Positions 11,687 to 21,356 of a stretch of 64,000 bases of DNA are shown here, in pieces (the first letter of the stretch is position 1; every line of letters begins with the position of its first letter). This stretch comes from Macrolepiota albuminosa (Eukaryota > Basidiomycota > Agaricomycetes > Agaricales > Agaricaceae): NCBI GenBank assembly GCA_027475525.1, contig JAMWFC010000065.1:314188-378187 (forward strand), given 5' to 3'. The translations under genes and the position numbers were made by a program. The notes beneath the pieces are model-generated. The model was not told the origin of the DNA. It worked only from the letters and a program-made list of their open reading frames with translations, and made no database searches.

Positions 11687-14600
11687 TTAGACGATGTCTC
11701 CATCGTCATACGAAGTCACCTGTCGTAACCATTCGATATTTAAATACGCCAGTGGCGACGAAGGGTCCTGACAAAGGTCTTCGATCGTCGCATCCTCTCT
11801 CCTAATCCACACCTCAGTGTACTGTCCCGATTGTAACTCCTCACGTTCTTCACCTCCAGATCGCAACAGTCGTCCGGTGGTCCGTACCGTCTGAAATTCC
11901 TCCCGAAAATAGAAAATCTTTAACCTGCTCGCAGCCACTGACTCTTTCTTGACGGTGCCATCTAACTCCCTCAGCTGATACGTCGTGTCTTTAAGCCTCC
12001 TATGAACCACGAAAGGACCAGACCACCTCAACGCAAATTTGTGTCCCTTTTGTCCCTCAATCCACGTTTCATGCATGAGAACCCAAGTCCCCTCAATAAA
12101 AACTCCATCCGACAACCGTCCTTTGAATTTGTCGTAGAATGCGTCGGTCGATTTCTTCCTTGCTTCTTTTTGACGTTCCAACGCAATGACTAATTTCTCG
12201 TCCCTCCTCACCAGTTGTTTCATTCGAACCGCCAACAAATCCTCTGTCGAACGGACCTGGTCCCAGTCCAACGCTTCCCACGTAACGTCTGTGATATCAA
12301 ACGCGAAAAACGATTGTCGACCGTACAACAGATAATATGGAGTGTGTCCTGTCATCCTTGAAGTGGTCGTCCTCATTGCCAGTAGACCTGCTTCTACGAA
12401 CAGTGGCCACTTATTTGAGTCGCGACCGCACGCCCTCAAAATCGAGTCGCACAAGGTCTTGTGACTTCTCTCGGCTATACCATTCCCTTCGGGATGATAT
12501 GGCGAAGATACAATGACCGAAACCCCGTACTGCCTGTACACATACTCCGCAGCCCCCAAGAATTCTTTTCCTCCATCGGTGATAAAGGCGGGAATATGGC
12601 CGAATCTGCAAATGATATCCTCATACATGAATTTTCCCCACGCCACTGAATCCGCTTTCTTCGACGCTCGAGCCTCTGGCCAACCGATTGCTGGTTCTAT
12701 CCCCTGTAACAAGAACTTCTTCCCACCCATACCGTCGCCCATGTGCACCGTGTCCAGGCAAAAATAATGAAGGATGGTGGCGCTCCACGTAGGCGAGAAT
12801 GCTACTCTAGGCCTTGTCTTGGACCGTAGTTGACAGATGTTACAAGAGCGTACGAAATAAGCCACGTCGTCATAGAGATTTGGCCAATAAAATCTGTCTG
12901 TTAAAGTTTTATAAGTCGCATCTCGTCCACGATGGCCTGCGTCGTTATGTGCTTCTGCCACGAGCTCATCCCTCCTCGACTTATTCTCAATTACCAATCG
13001 CGGTTGCCGTCCTTTGACAGGGACCAACCACAGCTTCTTTTCATACAGAAAGTACCTCTTCGCGCTCTTAACGAATCTTCTCCTATCCTCCTCAGACTCG
13101 TATTTCTCCGGGATCGAGAAGGTTTCCAGGTAGCTTCTGATGTCTTCCCAAATACCTTCTGGTTCGACATCTTTTACTCCGAACTTATGCTTGGCGCATG
13201 ATACCTCCTCGGTCCCCTCGGTCCCTCCAACTCCTCGTTCTCTGCCCCGCTTGTAAAAAACGATACCCAACTCCATATCTTCACCCCCCAAAGATACGTT
13301 CGCTACTGCCTCTATTCTCTTAAGCCCGTTCCCAGATCCTCGGTCAACGAAGATGTGCTGCTTGATTGAGCTCAACATTGAACGAAACGTTCTATCTTCT
13401 CGTTCTTTTTGACTGGCGAGTGCGTAAATCGGCATGTACAATGCAGTCGTGCTGGTCACGTAACTTGCAAACGGAGTAGCGGGCATTCGTCGTACGTGTT
13501 CCATCAATCCTCTCAATGCATCTCCCTTTTTCCCAGTCACTTCGCCGCCGTTGCCGGTCCTTCGAATCAACATGCTCTCAAACACGCGGAAATTTACTCC
13601 CTCTCCGGCCCCTACAAATCGATCCAAAAACTCTTCTGCATCTGAGTCCTCCGAGTCCTCCGCTTCTTTCCTTCGTCTAGACAGACCATCTGGGCCTTGG
13701 TGTGACTGCGCCGGTACATGGTTTAAGGAGAAGTCGAACAACGAAATGTAGAGAATCCACCGAGTCATTGGTGCGTTTGGTAAATCGGGATTCTGTATCA
13801 TTTCCACTAAAAACTTCGCGTCCACATCCACGCGGAAAAATATTCCCCAAACCCTATGCCTCAACGCCTTCAAAGCGCGGAACAACCCATAAAGTTCGCA
13901 TTTTGGCTGAGAGTACCTGGACTCGGTGTCGTTGAACGTGCATGAACCAAACAAGGCAGGTTTCTTTTCCTTCCCTCGAAATTGTTGTAAAATCCAGCCC
14001 GCTCCATTCTTGCAGGAGTCCACTCCCACGACCACCAAGCCATGAAGATCCTCTTTCGGAGACGGATCGATCTTCGAGTGCTTCCTAGCGTCGTCGTATT
14101 CGATCACTATAAGAACTGGCGCTGTAGTAATCAAGGTTTTGATATTTTCCATAGCCTGTGCTTCATCGTCGCCAAAATAAAAATCCTTGTCCGTCCCACA
14201 AGTGAGCATTGTCAAGGGTTTCGCTACCAGTGAGAAATTCCTGATCCACCTTCTTCCCACCCCTGCTGTTCCTAGGAACGACCTTACGTCCAAGACGTCA
14301 AATGGAATACCCCACTTCTCGATCCTCGTCACCAACCCTCGCTCAAGATGCCATCCATCCTTTGAAACTATCGTCCCCACGATATTGAGCATCGGAGTAG
14401 CTAGGATGAACTTATTCCCAGACGCAGTAATTCCCGCCTCAATAAATCTAGCGAGGAACCGGTCAAGAATAGTGGCGTACTCATATATCGCCCTTCTGAT
14501 GCCCGGGGCAATCTCTTCCCCATTGTACCACGACTTTGGCCCCATTATACCCACGTCGTCCACAAATCCATTTCCATTTGGTGGCTTGGCCTCTTTCTCC

Positions 14601-15595
14601 TCTTTAATAGTATGATCTACGCACTTTTGAAATTCTGGCAAGGAATTCGTCGCTCCCTGCGGCAAAGTCGTGCCTCTCCTAGGCCCAAGTATGCATCCGA
14701 ACGTTGTCAACGGCCTGGATACCATAGCCAACTTTCTCCCGTCATACCCTGCGAATAAATCGCACAATCCGTAAACCCCCCTCCCAACAAATCCTTCCGC
14801 AAAATCATCAACTCTGGGTGGCAAGGCCGCATCCCTCACCGTTACCTTGTTCAACTCCTGAACATCCTGCACTATCCTAATCCCATTCTTCTTTGCCACC
14901 GCGAAAATCCGCGAACGATACGACGCCATCGACAGCTCGAACTTCCCTGCCTTCTCCTGTGCCATTAATGTCTCTCTAACCTGTTCTTCTATGGCTTTAG
15001 GTATCCGAATAGGCTGTTGCACCCAAGGGGTATGCTCGATTACCGGTATCTCATAGTCGTCGAAATATTTCGGTGAGAATGTGCCTCGCTCTGAATCGTC
15101 AAACACCAAAGCATCCTCCCTTTTTGCCAAGACGAAAACCAACAGATCTACCTCTCTTAAAAATCCATCCGGCACTCTTCCAAGAATGTTCTCCAACCTC
15201 TCTCTCGACAACTTTTTCGTTGGTACAAAATCTTTCAAACTCGGGGGGTTCATTGGCAAGGGCGGCAGTTCGTCGATGACGACTGGACGAAATACTTGAC
15301 CTTCTGGGTTTGGCATATAGCTGGGAACCGGCCGAACCTTTCGATCCACCGGTTTGTACTTCGTCCTTCGTTGTAGAACATTTGCTGATAAAATCTCGTT
15401 TCCTTCCCTAATCTCCTCCACCTCAAATACCCTCCGGGTCCACGGCGTCGTACGCGGTTTAACCGGCACTGGCGATGAAAACGCCACTCTCCTCAACAAC
15501 ACGTCGTAACTCTCCGGCGGATCTCGTTCCTCCCATTCCCACGTCTCTCCATCCTCATCCTCGGACTCCCCATCGATCTTATAACTCCCCACCAT
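11687..15595 (-). CDS. pol: gypsy-1 Pol: reverse transcriptase, RNase H, integrase
   Basis: An open frame of 1302 codons starting at ATG 15595. Reverse transcriptase: GIRIVQDVQELNKV, LPQGATNSL and the catalytic FVDDVGIMG (FVDD in place of YxDD). RNase H: LVVVGVDSCKNGAGWIL and later a CELYGLFRALKAL block. Integrase: an HHCC zinc knuckle (HNDAGHRGRDATY...CNICQLR), core residues in LDTVHMGDG, FITDGGKEF and YHPEGNGIAERSHKTL (D, D, E), and a C-terminal ALRWSGPFVVHRRL module. The upstream protease frame ends at 15667; the pol frame reads open upstream of its ATG into that end, so a -1 ribosomal shift is possible, with A-rich GGAAAAC at the overlap. No premature stops. The copy could be active. Confidence 0.9.
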   Translation of the reverse strand: MVGSYKIDGESEDEDGETWEWEERDPPESYDVLLRRVAFSSPVPVKPRTTPWTRRVFEVEEIREGNEILSANVLQRRTKYKPVDRKVRPVPSYMPNPEGQVFRPVVIDELPPLPMNPPSLKDFVPTKKLSRERLENILGRVPDGFLREVDLLVFVLAKREDALVFDDSERGTFSPKYFDDYEIPVIEHTPWVQQPIRIPKAIEEQVRETLMAQEKAGKFELSMASYRSRIFAVAKKNGIRIVQDVQELNKVTVRDAALPPRVDDFAEGFVGRGVYGLCDLFAGYDGRKLAMVSRPLTTFGCILGPRRGTTLPQGATNSLPEFQKCVDHTIKEEKEAKPPNGNGFVDDVGIMGPKSWYNGEEIAPGIRRAIYEYATILDRFLARFIEAGITASGNKFILATPMLNIVGTIVSKDGWHLERGLVTRIEKWGIPFDVLDVRSFLGTAGVGRRWIRNFSLVAKPLTMLTCGTDKDFYFGDDEAQAMENIKTLITTAPVLIVIEYDDARKHSKIDPSPKEDLHGLVVVGVDSCKNGAGWILQQFRGKEKKPALFGSCTFNDTESRYSQPKCELYGLFRALKALRHRVWGIFFRVDVDAKFLVEMIQNPDLPNAPMTRWILYISLFDFSLNHVPAQSHQGPDGLSRRRKEAEDSEDSDAEEFLDRFVGAGEGVNFRVFESMLIRRTGNGGEVTGKKGDALRGLMEHVRRMPATPFASYVTSTTALYMPIYALASQKEREDRTFRSMLSSIKQHIFVDRGSGNGLKRIEAVANVSLGGEDMELGIVFYKRGRERGVGGTEGTEEVSCAKHKFGVKDVEPEGIWEDIRSYLETFSIPEKYESEEDRRRFVKSAKRYFLYEKKLWLVPVKGRQPRLVIENKSRRDELVAEAHNDAGHRGRDATYKTLTDRFYWPNLYDDVAYFVRSCNICQLRSKTRPRVAFSPTWSATILHYFCLDTVHMGDGMGGKKFLLQGIEPAIGWPEARASKKADSVAWGKFMYEDIICRFGHIPAFITDGGKEFLGAAEYVYRQYGVSVIVSSPYHPEGNGIAERSHKTLCDSILRACGRDSNKWPLFVEAGLLAMRTTTSRMTGHTPYYLLYGRQSFFAFDITDVTWEALDWDQVRSTEDLLAVRMKQLVRRDEKLVIALERQKEARKKSTDAFYDKFKGRLSDGVFIEGTWVLMHETWIEGQKGHKFALRWSGPFVVHRRLKDTTYQLRELDGTVKKESVAASRLKIFYFREEFQTVRTTGRLLRSGGEEREELQSGQYTEVWIRREDATIEDLCQDPSSPLAYLNIEWLRQVTSYDDGDIV

Positions 15596-15666
15596 AGCAT
15601 ACAGACTCTCCCCAAGGCGTGGAATGGATGCGGGCTGATTGTCAGGCCCTGGTCCCGCATCCTCAT

Positions 15667-17343
15667 TCAGTTTTCCGCCCCGTCGTCATCCGCGTCCTCA
15701 ACTGTCGGTCTGTGTTTACACCTCGAGTGACCCATAACTTCTAGCGACTCTTTGTTTCTAACTTCATTTGGCGCTGTCAATGGAACCGAGAGTGTCGCCC
15801 TGTCGCCCTGGTACCCATCCTGCCAAATCCTCATCGTCATTCCTCCCGCCCGATCATATTGGATCGATGCCGTATACCATTGTAACCATGGTTGTCCAAG
15901 TATTACGTCTCCTGATCCCTCGGACCCCCGTACTGCACCATTAACAAAGAAATGATGATCGAATGCGTGTCCTCCTATCTTGACCGACACGTCCCTTGCA
16001 CATCCTTTCAACCTCACCGGATCCCCGTGGATCCCTTTCAGAGACCACCGAGTACCGTCCAGGTCCAACGACAGCTGAGTCCTTTCGTACAAATATCCTG
16101 GACACAGGTTAAGTTCCGATCCCGTATCAACCATGAACACCGTCCTTATTCCTCCGAACGTCCCTTCAAACTTCCTTGTCACCATCGCAAACAGCGGAAC
16201 CGGACACTTGTGCAACTTTACGGCTGACGCGTACCTTACTTCAATTGCTTCTTCGGTTATTACGTTCGTGTTGTATTCCACGTGAACCTTCGAACCTTCG
16301 TATTCCAACCCCTCTCCTTCCTCCCCCTGTACTCCTTCCGTCCTCAGCTCCATACACCCACACGGACACAGATCCTCGTCGAATTTCTCCACCATACTCG
16401 CCACCACCATCTTATCCGTATACTCCCGCCGCGTTTTGGTCATATTCGCCATCCTTTTTTGGAACTCGGGTGAGCATCCTAGAAATTGCCCGACTGTCAT
16501 AGTGATCATAGTCTCGTCCAAAAGTTTTGACTCCATCGTATCGAAGTTTATCTTTTCCTGAACCGTTGATGTGAAATGGTACGACGGATGGCCACGCCCT
16601 CCTCCCGTTTGCTCCTTTTTCTCGACTCCACCTCTGGTGTTCTGTACCGGAGGAGATATGTGCTGAGGAGACCTCGACTCATGAGGTTTGGGAGCCGTAG
16701 TCTTCTTCGTCTCCTCCTTGCCTGCCTTCTTCTTCTCAATCTCTGTCTTCGCCTCTTTTAACTGTTCGGACACGTTCTTCCTGGCTGGTATCTTGATCGT
16801 CGGTGTATGCTTCGTAGGATCATGACGTACGTCGTCCTTTTGCGTACAGACTGCCGGACTCGCTACGGCTCGCCAGACAGGAGTCGACTCCACCATTGAT
16901 ACCCCAAATGTTTCCCGCATCAAGACATTCCTTCCGTCAAGTTGAAGTCCGACCAGGTTCGTCGTAACCATATGAGGAGGTATATCTCTTCTCTTGTCTC
17001 TCCTATCTACCATCTTTCCTTTCATCTCCATTCTTCTCGTCCTCATTTCTCGAATCTTTTGTGCCACACCTCCTGCGTCCCTTGTCGGCGGCGGTAAGTC
17101 CTCCCCATCCATCAAAACCAAACGACCTCGCTTATCATACCGAATCAACTCCTCCTCCAGAAGCTTGTGCGTTTGAGGGCAATTGTTGTATCCAAACGCA
17201 TGCTCCTCCGGGCATCTACATCCTCCCATGCCACATCTCCTCCCTGCTGTCGACATCCCACCGCTCATCAGATTGTTCTGTGTCCTGAAGCCCTCAGCCA
17301 TCATCAATTTCAATTGTTCCAGTTCCTTCGCAAGGTCATCCAC
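15667..17343 (-). CDS. gypsy-1 nucleocapsid-like knuckle and aspartic protease
   Basis: The 558-codon open frame opens without an ATG (GTG at 17343) and overlaps the gag end by 34 nt in the -1 frame, so it is probably reached by frameshifting. Near its start is a Cys/His cluster, CGMGGCRCPEEHAFGYNNC, in the position of a nucleocapsid zinc knuckle. A charged linker rich in Lys/Arg/Thr follows. The retroviral-type aspartic protease is near residue 400: VFMVDTGSELN with the catalytic D-T-G, and a downstream VILGQPWLQWY block. The protease processes Gag and Pol inside the particle. Intact. Confidence 0.8.
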   Translation of the reverse strand: MDDLAKELEQLKLMMAEGFRTQNNLMSGGMSTAGRRCGMGGCRCPEEHAFGYNNCPQTHKLLEEELIRYDKRGRLVLMDGEDLPPPTRDAGGVAQKIREMRTRRMEMKGKMVDRRDKRRDIPPHMVTTNLVGLQLDGRNVLMRETFGVSMVESTPVWRAVASPAVCTQKDDVRHDPTKHTPTIKIPARKNVSEQLKEAKTEIEKKKAGKEETKKTTAPKPHESRSPQHISPPVQNTRGGVEKKEQTGGGRGHPSYHFTSTVQEKINFDTMESKLLDETMITMTVGQFLGCSPEFQKRMANMTKTRREYTDKMVVASMVEKFDEDLCPCGCMELRTEGVQGEEGEGLEYEGSKVHVEYNTNVITEEAIEVRYASAVKLHKCPVPLFAMVTRKFEGTFGGIRTVFMVDTGSELNLCPGYLYERTQLSLDLDGTRWSLKGIHGDPVRLKGCARDVSVKIGGHAFDHHFFVNGAVRGSEGSGDVILGQPWLQWYTASIQYDRAGGMTMRIWQDGYQGDRATLSVPLTAPNEVRNKESLEVMGHSRCKHRPTVEDADDDGAEN

Positions 17344-18339
17344 CGATCCCTGTTCTTAATCACCTTAACAGTAGGTCCCGGTTCGTTCGTTTTCGAAGTT
17401 TTCTTCTTCTTCCTCTTCTCAGTCCTCCACTCCCTCATCTCAGCCTCGTCACCCGTACCTTCAGATTCCTCCTCGATTTCTGGCATGACGATCGGAGCCC
17501 GTACGTTGTTTATGTTCAGAACGTTGAATTCCGCTAACAACCATTTCATCTGATTCTCGATTGTCGGAGGGTTCGTGGTCGTCTCATTTTCCGTCGGCAC
17601 TTTCCTGCTGATCCTCAACCTCAGGTCATCCGGTATCCCTCGATAGAAGCACCAGTTCAAGTCATGTTCCGTAATGCGCCTCGGTTCTTGAGTCAACGGA
17701 AGTCATCCGGTATCCCTCGATAGAAGCACCAGTTCAAGTCATGTTCCGTAATGCGCCTCGGTTCTTGAGTCAACGGAACCGAAAGCCGCTTGAACTGCCT
17801 GTAATATTCGCCTACTTCTTGTTTTGAAGTGATGCTCCCCTCCATCCCATGTTTCGTCGTCCAAGCCCAAAACGACTCCAAATTTACGACCGACTCCGAG
17901 TCATTCATTCCGTACAAGTCGATCATCATCACCCTCAATGCTACCCAATCGTCCGCTCCTAACTCTGGCATGTTCTCGAATTCATTCCGTACAAGTCGAT
18001 CATCATCACCCTCAATGCTACCCAATCGTCCGCTCCTAACTCTGGCATGTTCTCGATCACCCTCTTCACCTTTCTTGAACAATAACGGAACACGTAGCCG
18101 GGCAACTGCGAATGAATGATCCTCGCCCTGTCCGCGTGCTGTTCTAACGAATCCAAAAAGTCCTGAACCCGGTTGCCATCAAAGTACGGCGCGTGACGAT
18201 CGTGTGGTGCAGGCATGGGTACTGCGCTGTTACAACCCCCATTCCCAACCGAAGACTGAACGTCGACTGGAGTCTGAACACCGGCGGAAGTCTGCACACC
18301 GGCGGATGCCTGGCTCGATGACTCTGATCCTTCCTCCAT
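17310..18339 (-). CDS. gag: gypsy-1 Gag (frame broken by two 77-bp duplications)
   Basis: Starts at ATG 18339 with a Ser/Gln-rich leader, then HAPYFDGNRVQDFLDSLEQ, GYVFRYCSRKVKRVIENMPE, a capsid-like WVALRVMMIDLYG block, and LNWCFYRGIPDDLR. It ends in a Lys-rich tail (KRKKKKTSK). The frame is interrupted twice, exactly at the tandem duplications 17625-17778 and 17903-18056. The span is 1030 nt; less 2 x 77 it is 876 nt, an exact multiple of three, and the three partial frames then fall into one 291-codon frame. I therefore read the breaks as assembly errors. Gag forms the particle shell and packages element RNA. Confidence 0.8.
17625..17778. repeat. 77-bp tandem duplication (2)
   Basis: 17625-17701 equals 17702-17778. 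It breaks the gag frame. Confidence 0.9.
17903..18056. repeat. 77-bp tandem duplication (3)
   Basis: 17903-17979 equals 17980-18056. It breaks the gag frame. Confidence 0.9.
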
Positions 18340-18400
18340 TGCTTCTAATCAAACCCTTTCTCTCAACGTCTGTGTCGATCCCAAATACACCGTTATAAAC

Positions 18401-18418
18401 CCCCTGTCTCGGTCACCA
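18401..18418 (-). promoter_or_regulatory. Candidate primer-binding site of gypsy-1
   Basis: Three bases inside the 5' LTR on the minus strand the sequence reads TGGTGACCGAGACAGGGG. It begins with TGG, as expected for pairing with a tRNA 3' CCA end. The tRNA was not identified. Confidence 0.5.
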
Positions 18419-18826
18419 GTCTGTGGCAGTGGGATGGAGTAACAGATGGATCAGATAAGAGAACGGAAGAGTCGGGAGTAGAGGATATGGGTGGAAGTCG
18501 AATAGGAATGGGAAATGCGAGGATGTGCAGCGCACGTAAAATACCGAATGCTGCGACGTGACGAAGTTTGTAGACCAGCGATAGAGAGGCCTCGGTAAGA
18601 ATAAAGAGAGACAAGCGAAGTCAAGCACTAGACAGATTCCTGAGAGAGTGAGACGTAGAGACAGCCCAGCAGTCGAGAATACAAGACTCTAGAGGACTGC
18701 GAGGATAGAGAAGCCGAGAAGCTTGATCAAGCCAGAAAGCGAGCCGACGCAGACGGGAATCAAGCCGAGTCAGGGAGACCAGAGTTCCGAGTTGCCGAAA
18801 ACAGAGCCGAGACGAAGAAGAGACAG

Positions 18827-18980
18827 AGCCAAGCCAGACAGAATCAGAGCCGAGACAGAGAAGAGAAAACTCCGAGAAGCCGAGAAGAACCGAGCACGCC
18901 GCCAGCCAAGCCAGACAGAATCAGAGCCGAGACAGAGAAGAGAAAACTCCGAGAAGCCGAGAAGAACCGAGCACGCCGCC
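18827..18980. repeat. 77-bp tandem duplication (4), inside the 5' LTR
   Basis: 18827-18903 equals 18904-18980. The 3' LTR has a single copy of this stretch. Confidence 0.9.
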
Positions 18981-19171
18981 GAAGACAGCGAACACACAAT
19001 GCCTGACGTCGGATCAGACGTCGACAAAGCCAGAAGTATGCCAGACAGAACGAGACCCCGAGAGCAGACCAGACGACGACGAGACAGAGTTACGAGACGT
19101 GCGAAACAAGCTCAGTTCTAGACCAGGAAATGTGGGGTACGAAAACCTGGTTTATTGGTATGTTTTCTCGC

Positions 19172-19179
19172 CTTTTATA
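19172..19179 (-). promoter_or_regulatory. TATA box of the gypsy-1 5' LTR
   Basis: Minus strand TATAAAAG within the 5' LTR, repeated at the equivalent place of the 3' LTR (11368-11375). Likely core promoter of the element. Confidence 0.55.
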
Positions 19180-19845
19180 CATATCTTACGTGCTCTCGGT
19201 ATCGACGATCTATCCCGAAGTTACTCCAAATCGCCGATTCCTCCCCGATTCTGTTTCTGACCGCTGGTTGGTCTCGTAATGTCGAAACTCTATTTCCATC
19301 CTCGCCTTATTCGTACAACCCATTTCCTAATCCGGTTCCGTCATTTGTTACCTTGGTTTTACTCGACTACTTTCTCTTCATTCTACCCGCACTTGTCGAA
19401 TTCGTAGTTGAACTTAATGTACTTGTCCATCGTCGCCTTCAACCTGGTTCCGTCAGCAGTCCTTCCCCCTCTACCACAACGTAGTGATCATCCTCGTCAT
19501 GCTCATCAGGGAGGTCAGCGAGCACTAGCTTGACAAAATTTCCATTGACTAGGGTCAAAGGCGCGGTCGATCTCTACATGATACTGAAAAGTATTGAACC
19601 CACATCCATTATAAGCTGTATAGACACACCGAGGATACCGTGTGTTGCCGTGACGTAGGAATATAATAATCTAGGCAACATGACTATCTTGCTTCCCTAC
19701 ATTCCGGTACAATAGATGAATAGTTCTCTTCACAGCAGTCCGAACAGAGACAAGGTAAGGAGAATAAAGAAGAAAAAATGATAAAGTATGGAAGGATATG
19801 CAACTCCTGCGGTAATAGAACATACCTACAACTAGAGAACAAACT

Positions 19846-21081
19846 CTAATCATAGGCCGAGTTCAAAAACTTTAGCAGATCCTCACGATTTGCGTCCCTC
19901 TCATGGTCGCCCTTATCTTTCTTAATCTTCAACTTGATCTACAACCGTCCCATCAACACTTTCCCCCTTGCCCAAAACACAAAACCCACCTTTTTCCCAG
20001 TAAGCACACTCCTTCTCTCGTCCTTCTCCTTCTCCTTCTCTTTCCGCCTTTCCTTTTCCTTTTCCTTGCGCTTCTTACGGCGCTCACGAGAACCCGACCG
20101 ATCCCTCCCTTTATCCCTCGATTTCTCCTTGACTTTATCCAGACGCTCCGACCGACTCGAATGAGAATGCTTACGCTCCCCGCTCCTACTCCTACTGCGG
20201 GAGTATCTGCGTCGTTTAGCACGTCTACGCTCATCCTCAGAGCTTTCACTCATCGCAGACGAGTGGGAGGAGATCAACGACAGCGACGGGGTGGACCGGG
20301 GAGAACGCTTGGTACTTGAACGTCCACGTGCGGGGGAACTCGAACGTGAACGGGAGCGCGCGCGGTACTGTGTGTGTGCATGTACGATGTGCGAGCGTCG
20401 ATGTGTGTTGTGTATTTTATGTCCAGCAGGTTTACGTCTTTGGAGGTCAGAGTCGGATTTTGGGGTGGAGAGGGGAACGTACATGGTCATGCTTGTGCTT
20501 GCGTTCGTGCTCGCGGCTTCGACTACGGCTGCGTCTGCGTTTAGTATCGCTACGGCGTCGGTAGTCATAGTCCTTACGGAAAAACTTAGTTTGACGGTTG
20601 GTTAAAATAGAAATAAAACCGTACTCTATGGTCGTGGCTGTGCTCGTCGTGTCGGCGCTCTCTGTGCGAGCGCCTGCCACTTCTTTCAGGTTCTATTTCC
20701 TCTGGAGGAGCAGACAGCGTATCCTCTGTAATGGAGAAGTGCCGTTCGTGTTCTCTATTTCCGTGGTTCGAATAGTGATGATCATGGTCGTTATGACGAG
20801 CTCTGTACTTGTCGTACGACCTCGACCTCCCTAGGTTTCCCGAAACGGCAGGGATAAACACGCAAGAGGAAACGTGTCCCATGCATGCATGTAGAATTTT
20901 ATGATATGAAGCACACATTGTAAGCGCGGACAGGAACAAGTCGAACGGAAGGAACGGGATGTGAGCACGAAACGAACCAGGTAAGGAATTTTGAAAGTCT
21001 CTCACCACGAACATGGTCTCTGTCAGACCCCGAGCCAACACGATAGGTCCTTTCTGGAGAGCGATACCCGTCCCTTGCCAT
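19846..21081 (-). CDS. RS/KE-rich protein, probable pre-mRNA splicing-associated factor
   Basis: Starts at ATG 21081 (MARDGYRSPERTYRVGSGS). The first intron is about 20831-21004. Then come RSRSYDKYRARHNDHDHHYS, an RSGRRSHRERRHDEHSHDH segment, and RRRSDTKRRRSRSRSREHERK. After further short introns there is a long Arg/Ser and Lys/Glu tract (KRRRYSRSRSRSGERKHSHS at about 20200; KEKEKERRKEKEKEKDERR at about 20040). The last exon follows a TGTAG acceptor and reads IKLKIKKDKGDHERDANRED, then LLKFLNSAYD and stop. RS domains place such proteins in the nucleus with spliceosome components. I cannot name the orthologue. Internal intron borders between about 20630 and 20440 are uncertain. The gypsy-1 LTR lies about 365 bp beyond its 3' end. 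Confidence 0.6.
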
Positions 21082-21356
21082 GTCAGCCGCCTATGGTAGT
21101 GGTACTGGTGAGAGTTGGAAACGACAGGTGATGTCCGTGACAAAGTTGTGCTGACAGATCACTTCTTGTGGATCAAAATTTATCCACACAAAGCGGCGCA
21201 CACGACAACCATGACAACTATTGTGAAGGTGAAAGTCCATTTCATTGCTGGTACATAGGATGTGTATATATTGGAAATTGTGTTTGAAAGACAATGAGAA
21301 AATGCTAAGAAAGGTATGTGGCTGAACCTGCGTTCTATGCAAGTGGAGGATGGTAG

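Larger units (their letters stand above)
10694..19478 (-). mobile_element. Young Ty3/gypsy LTR retrotransposon (gypsy-1)
   Basis: LTRs at 10694-11673 and 18422-19478 both begin TGTGG and end CCACA. They are flanked by the 4-bp direct repeat ACGT (10690-10693 and 19479-19482). Coding order on the minus strand is gag, Cys-knuckle/protease, then reverse transcriptase, RNase H, integrase. In the LTR stretches compared, the only difference seen apart from a 77-bp duplication was one CpG change (TCGGAT/TCAGAT near 10720), which implies recent insertion. The large pol frame is open over 1302 codons. A candidate primer-binding site follows the 5' LTR. The element inserted between Ies2 and the RS-rich gene. 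Confidence 0.92.
18422..19478 (-). repeat. gypsy-1 5' LTR
   Basis: 1057 bp, TGTGG...CCACA. It is 77 bp longer than the 3' LTR, entirely because of the duplication at 18827-18980. Followed at 19479 by the target duplication ACGT. Confidence 0.92.

Noticed and set aside
20291..20605. Plus-strand open frame opposite the RS-rich gene
   Set aside because: Antisense shadow of the minus-strand Arg/Ser codons.
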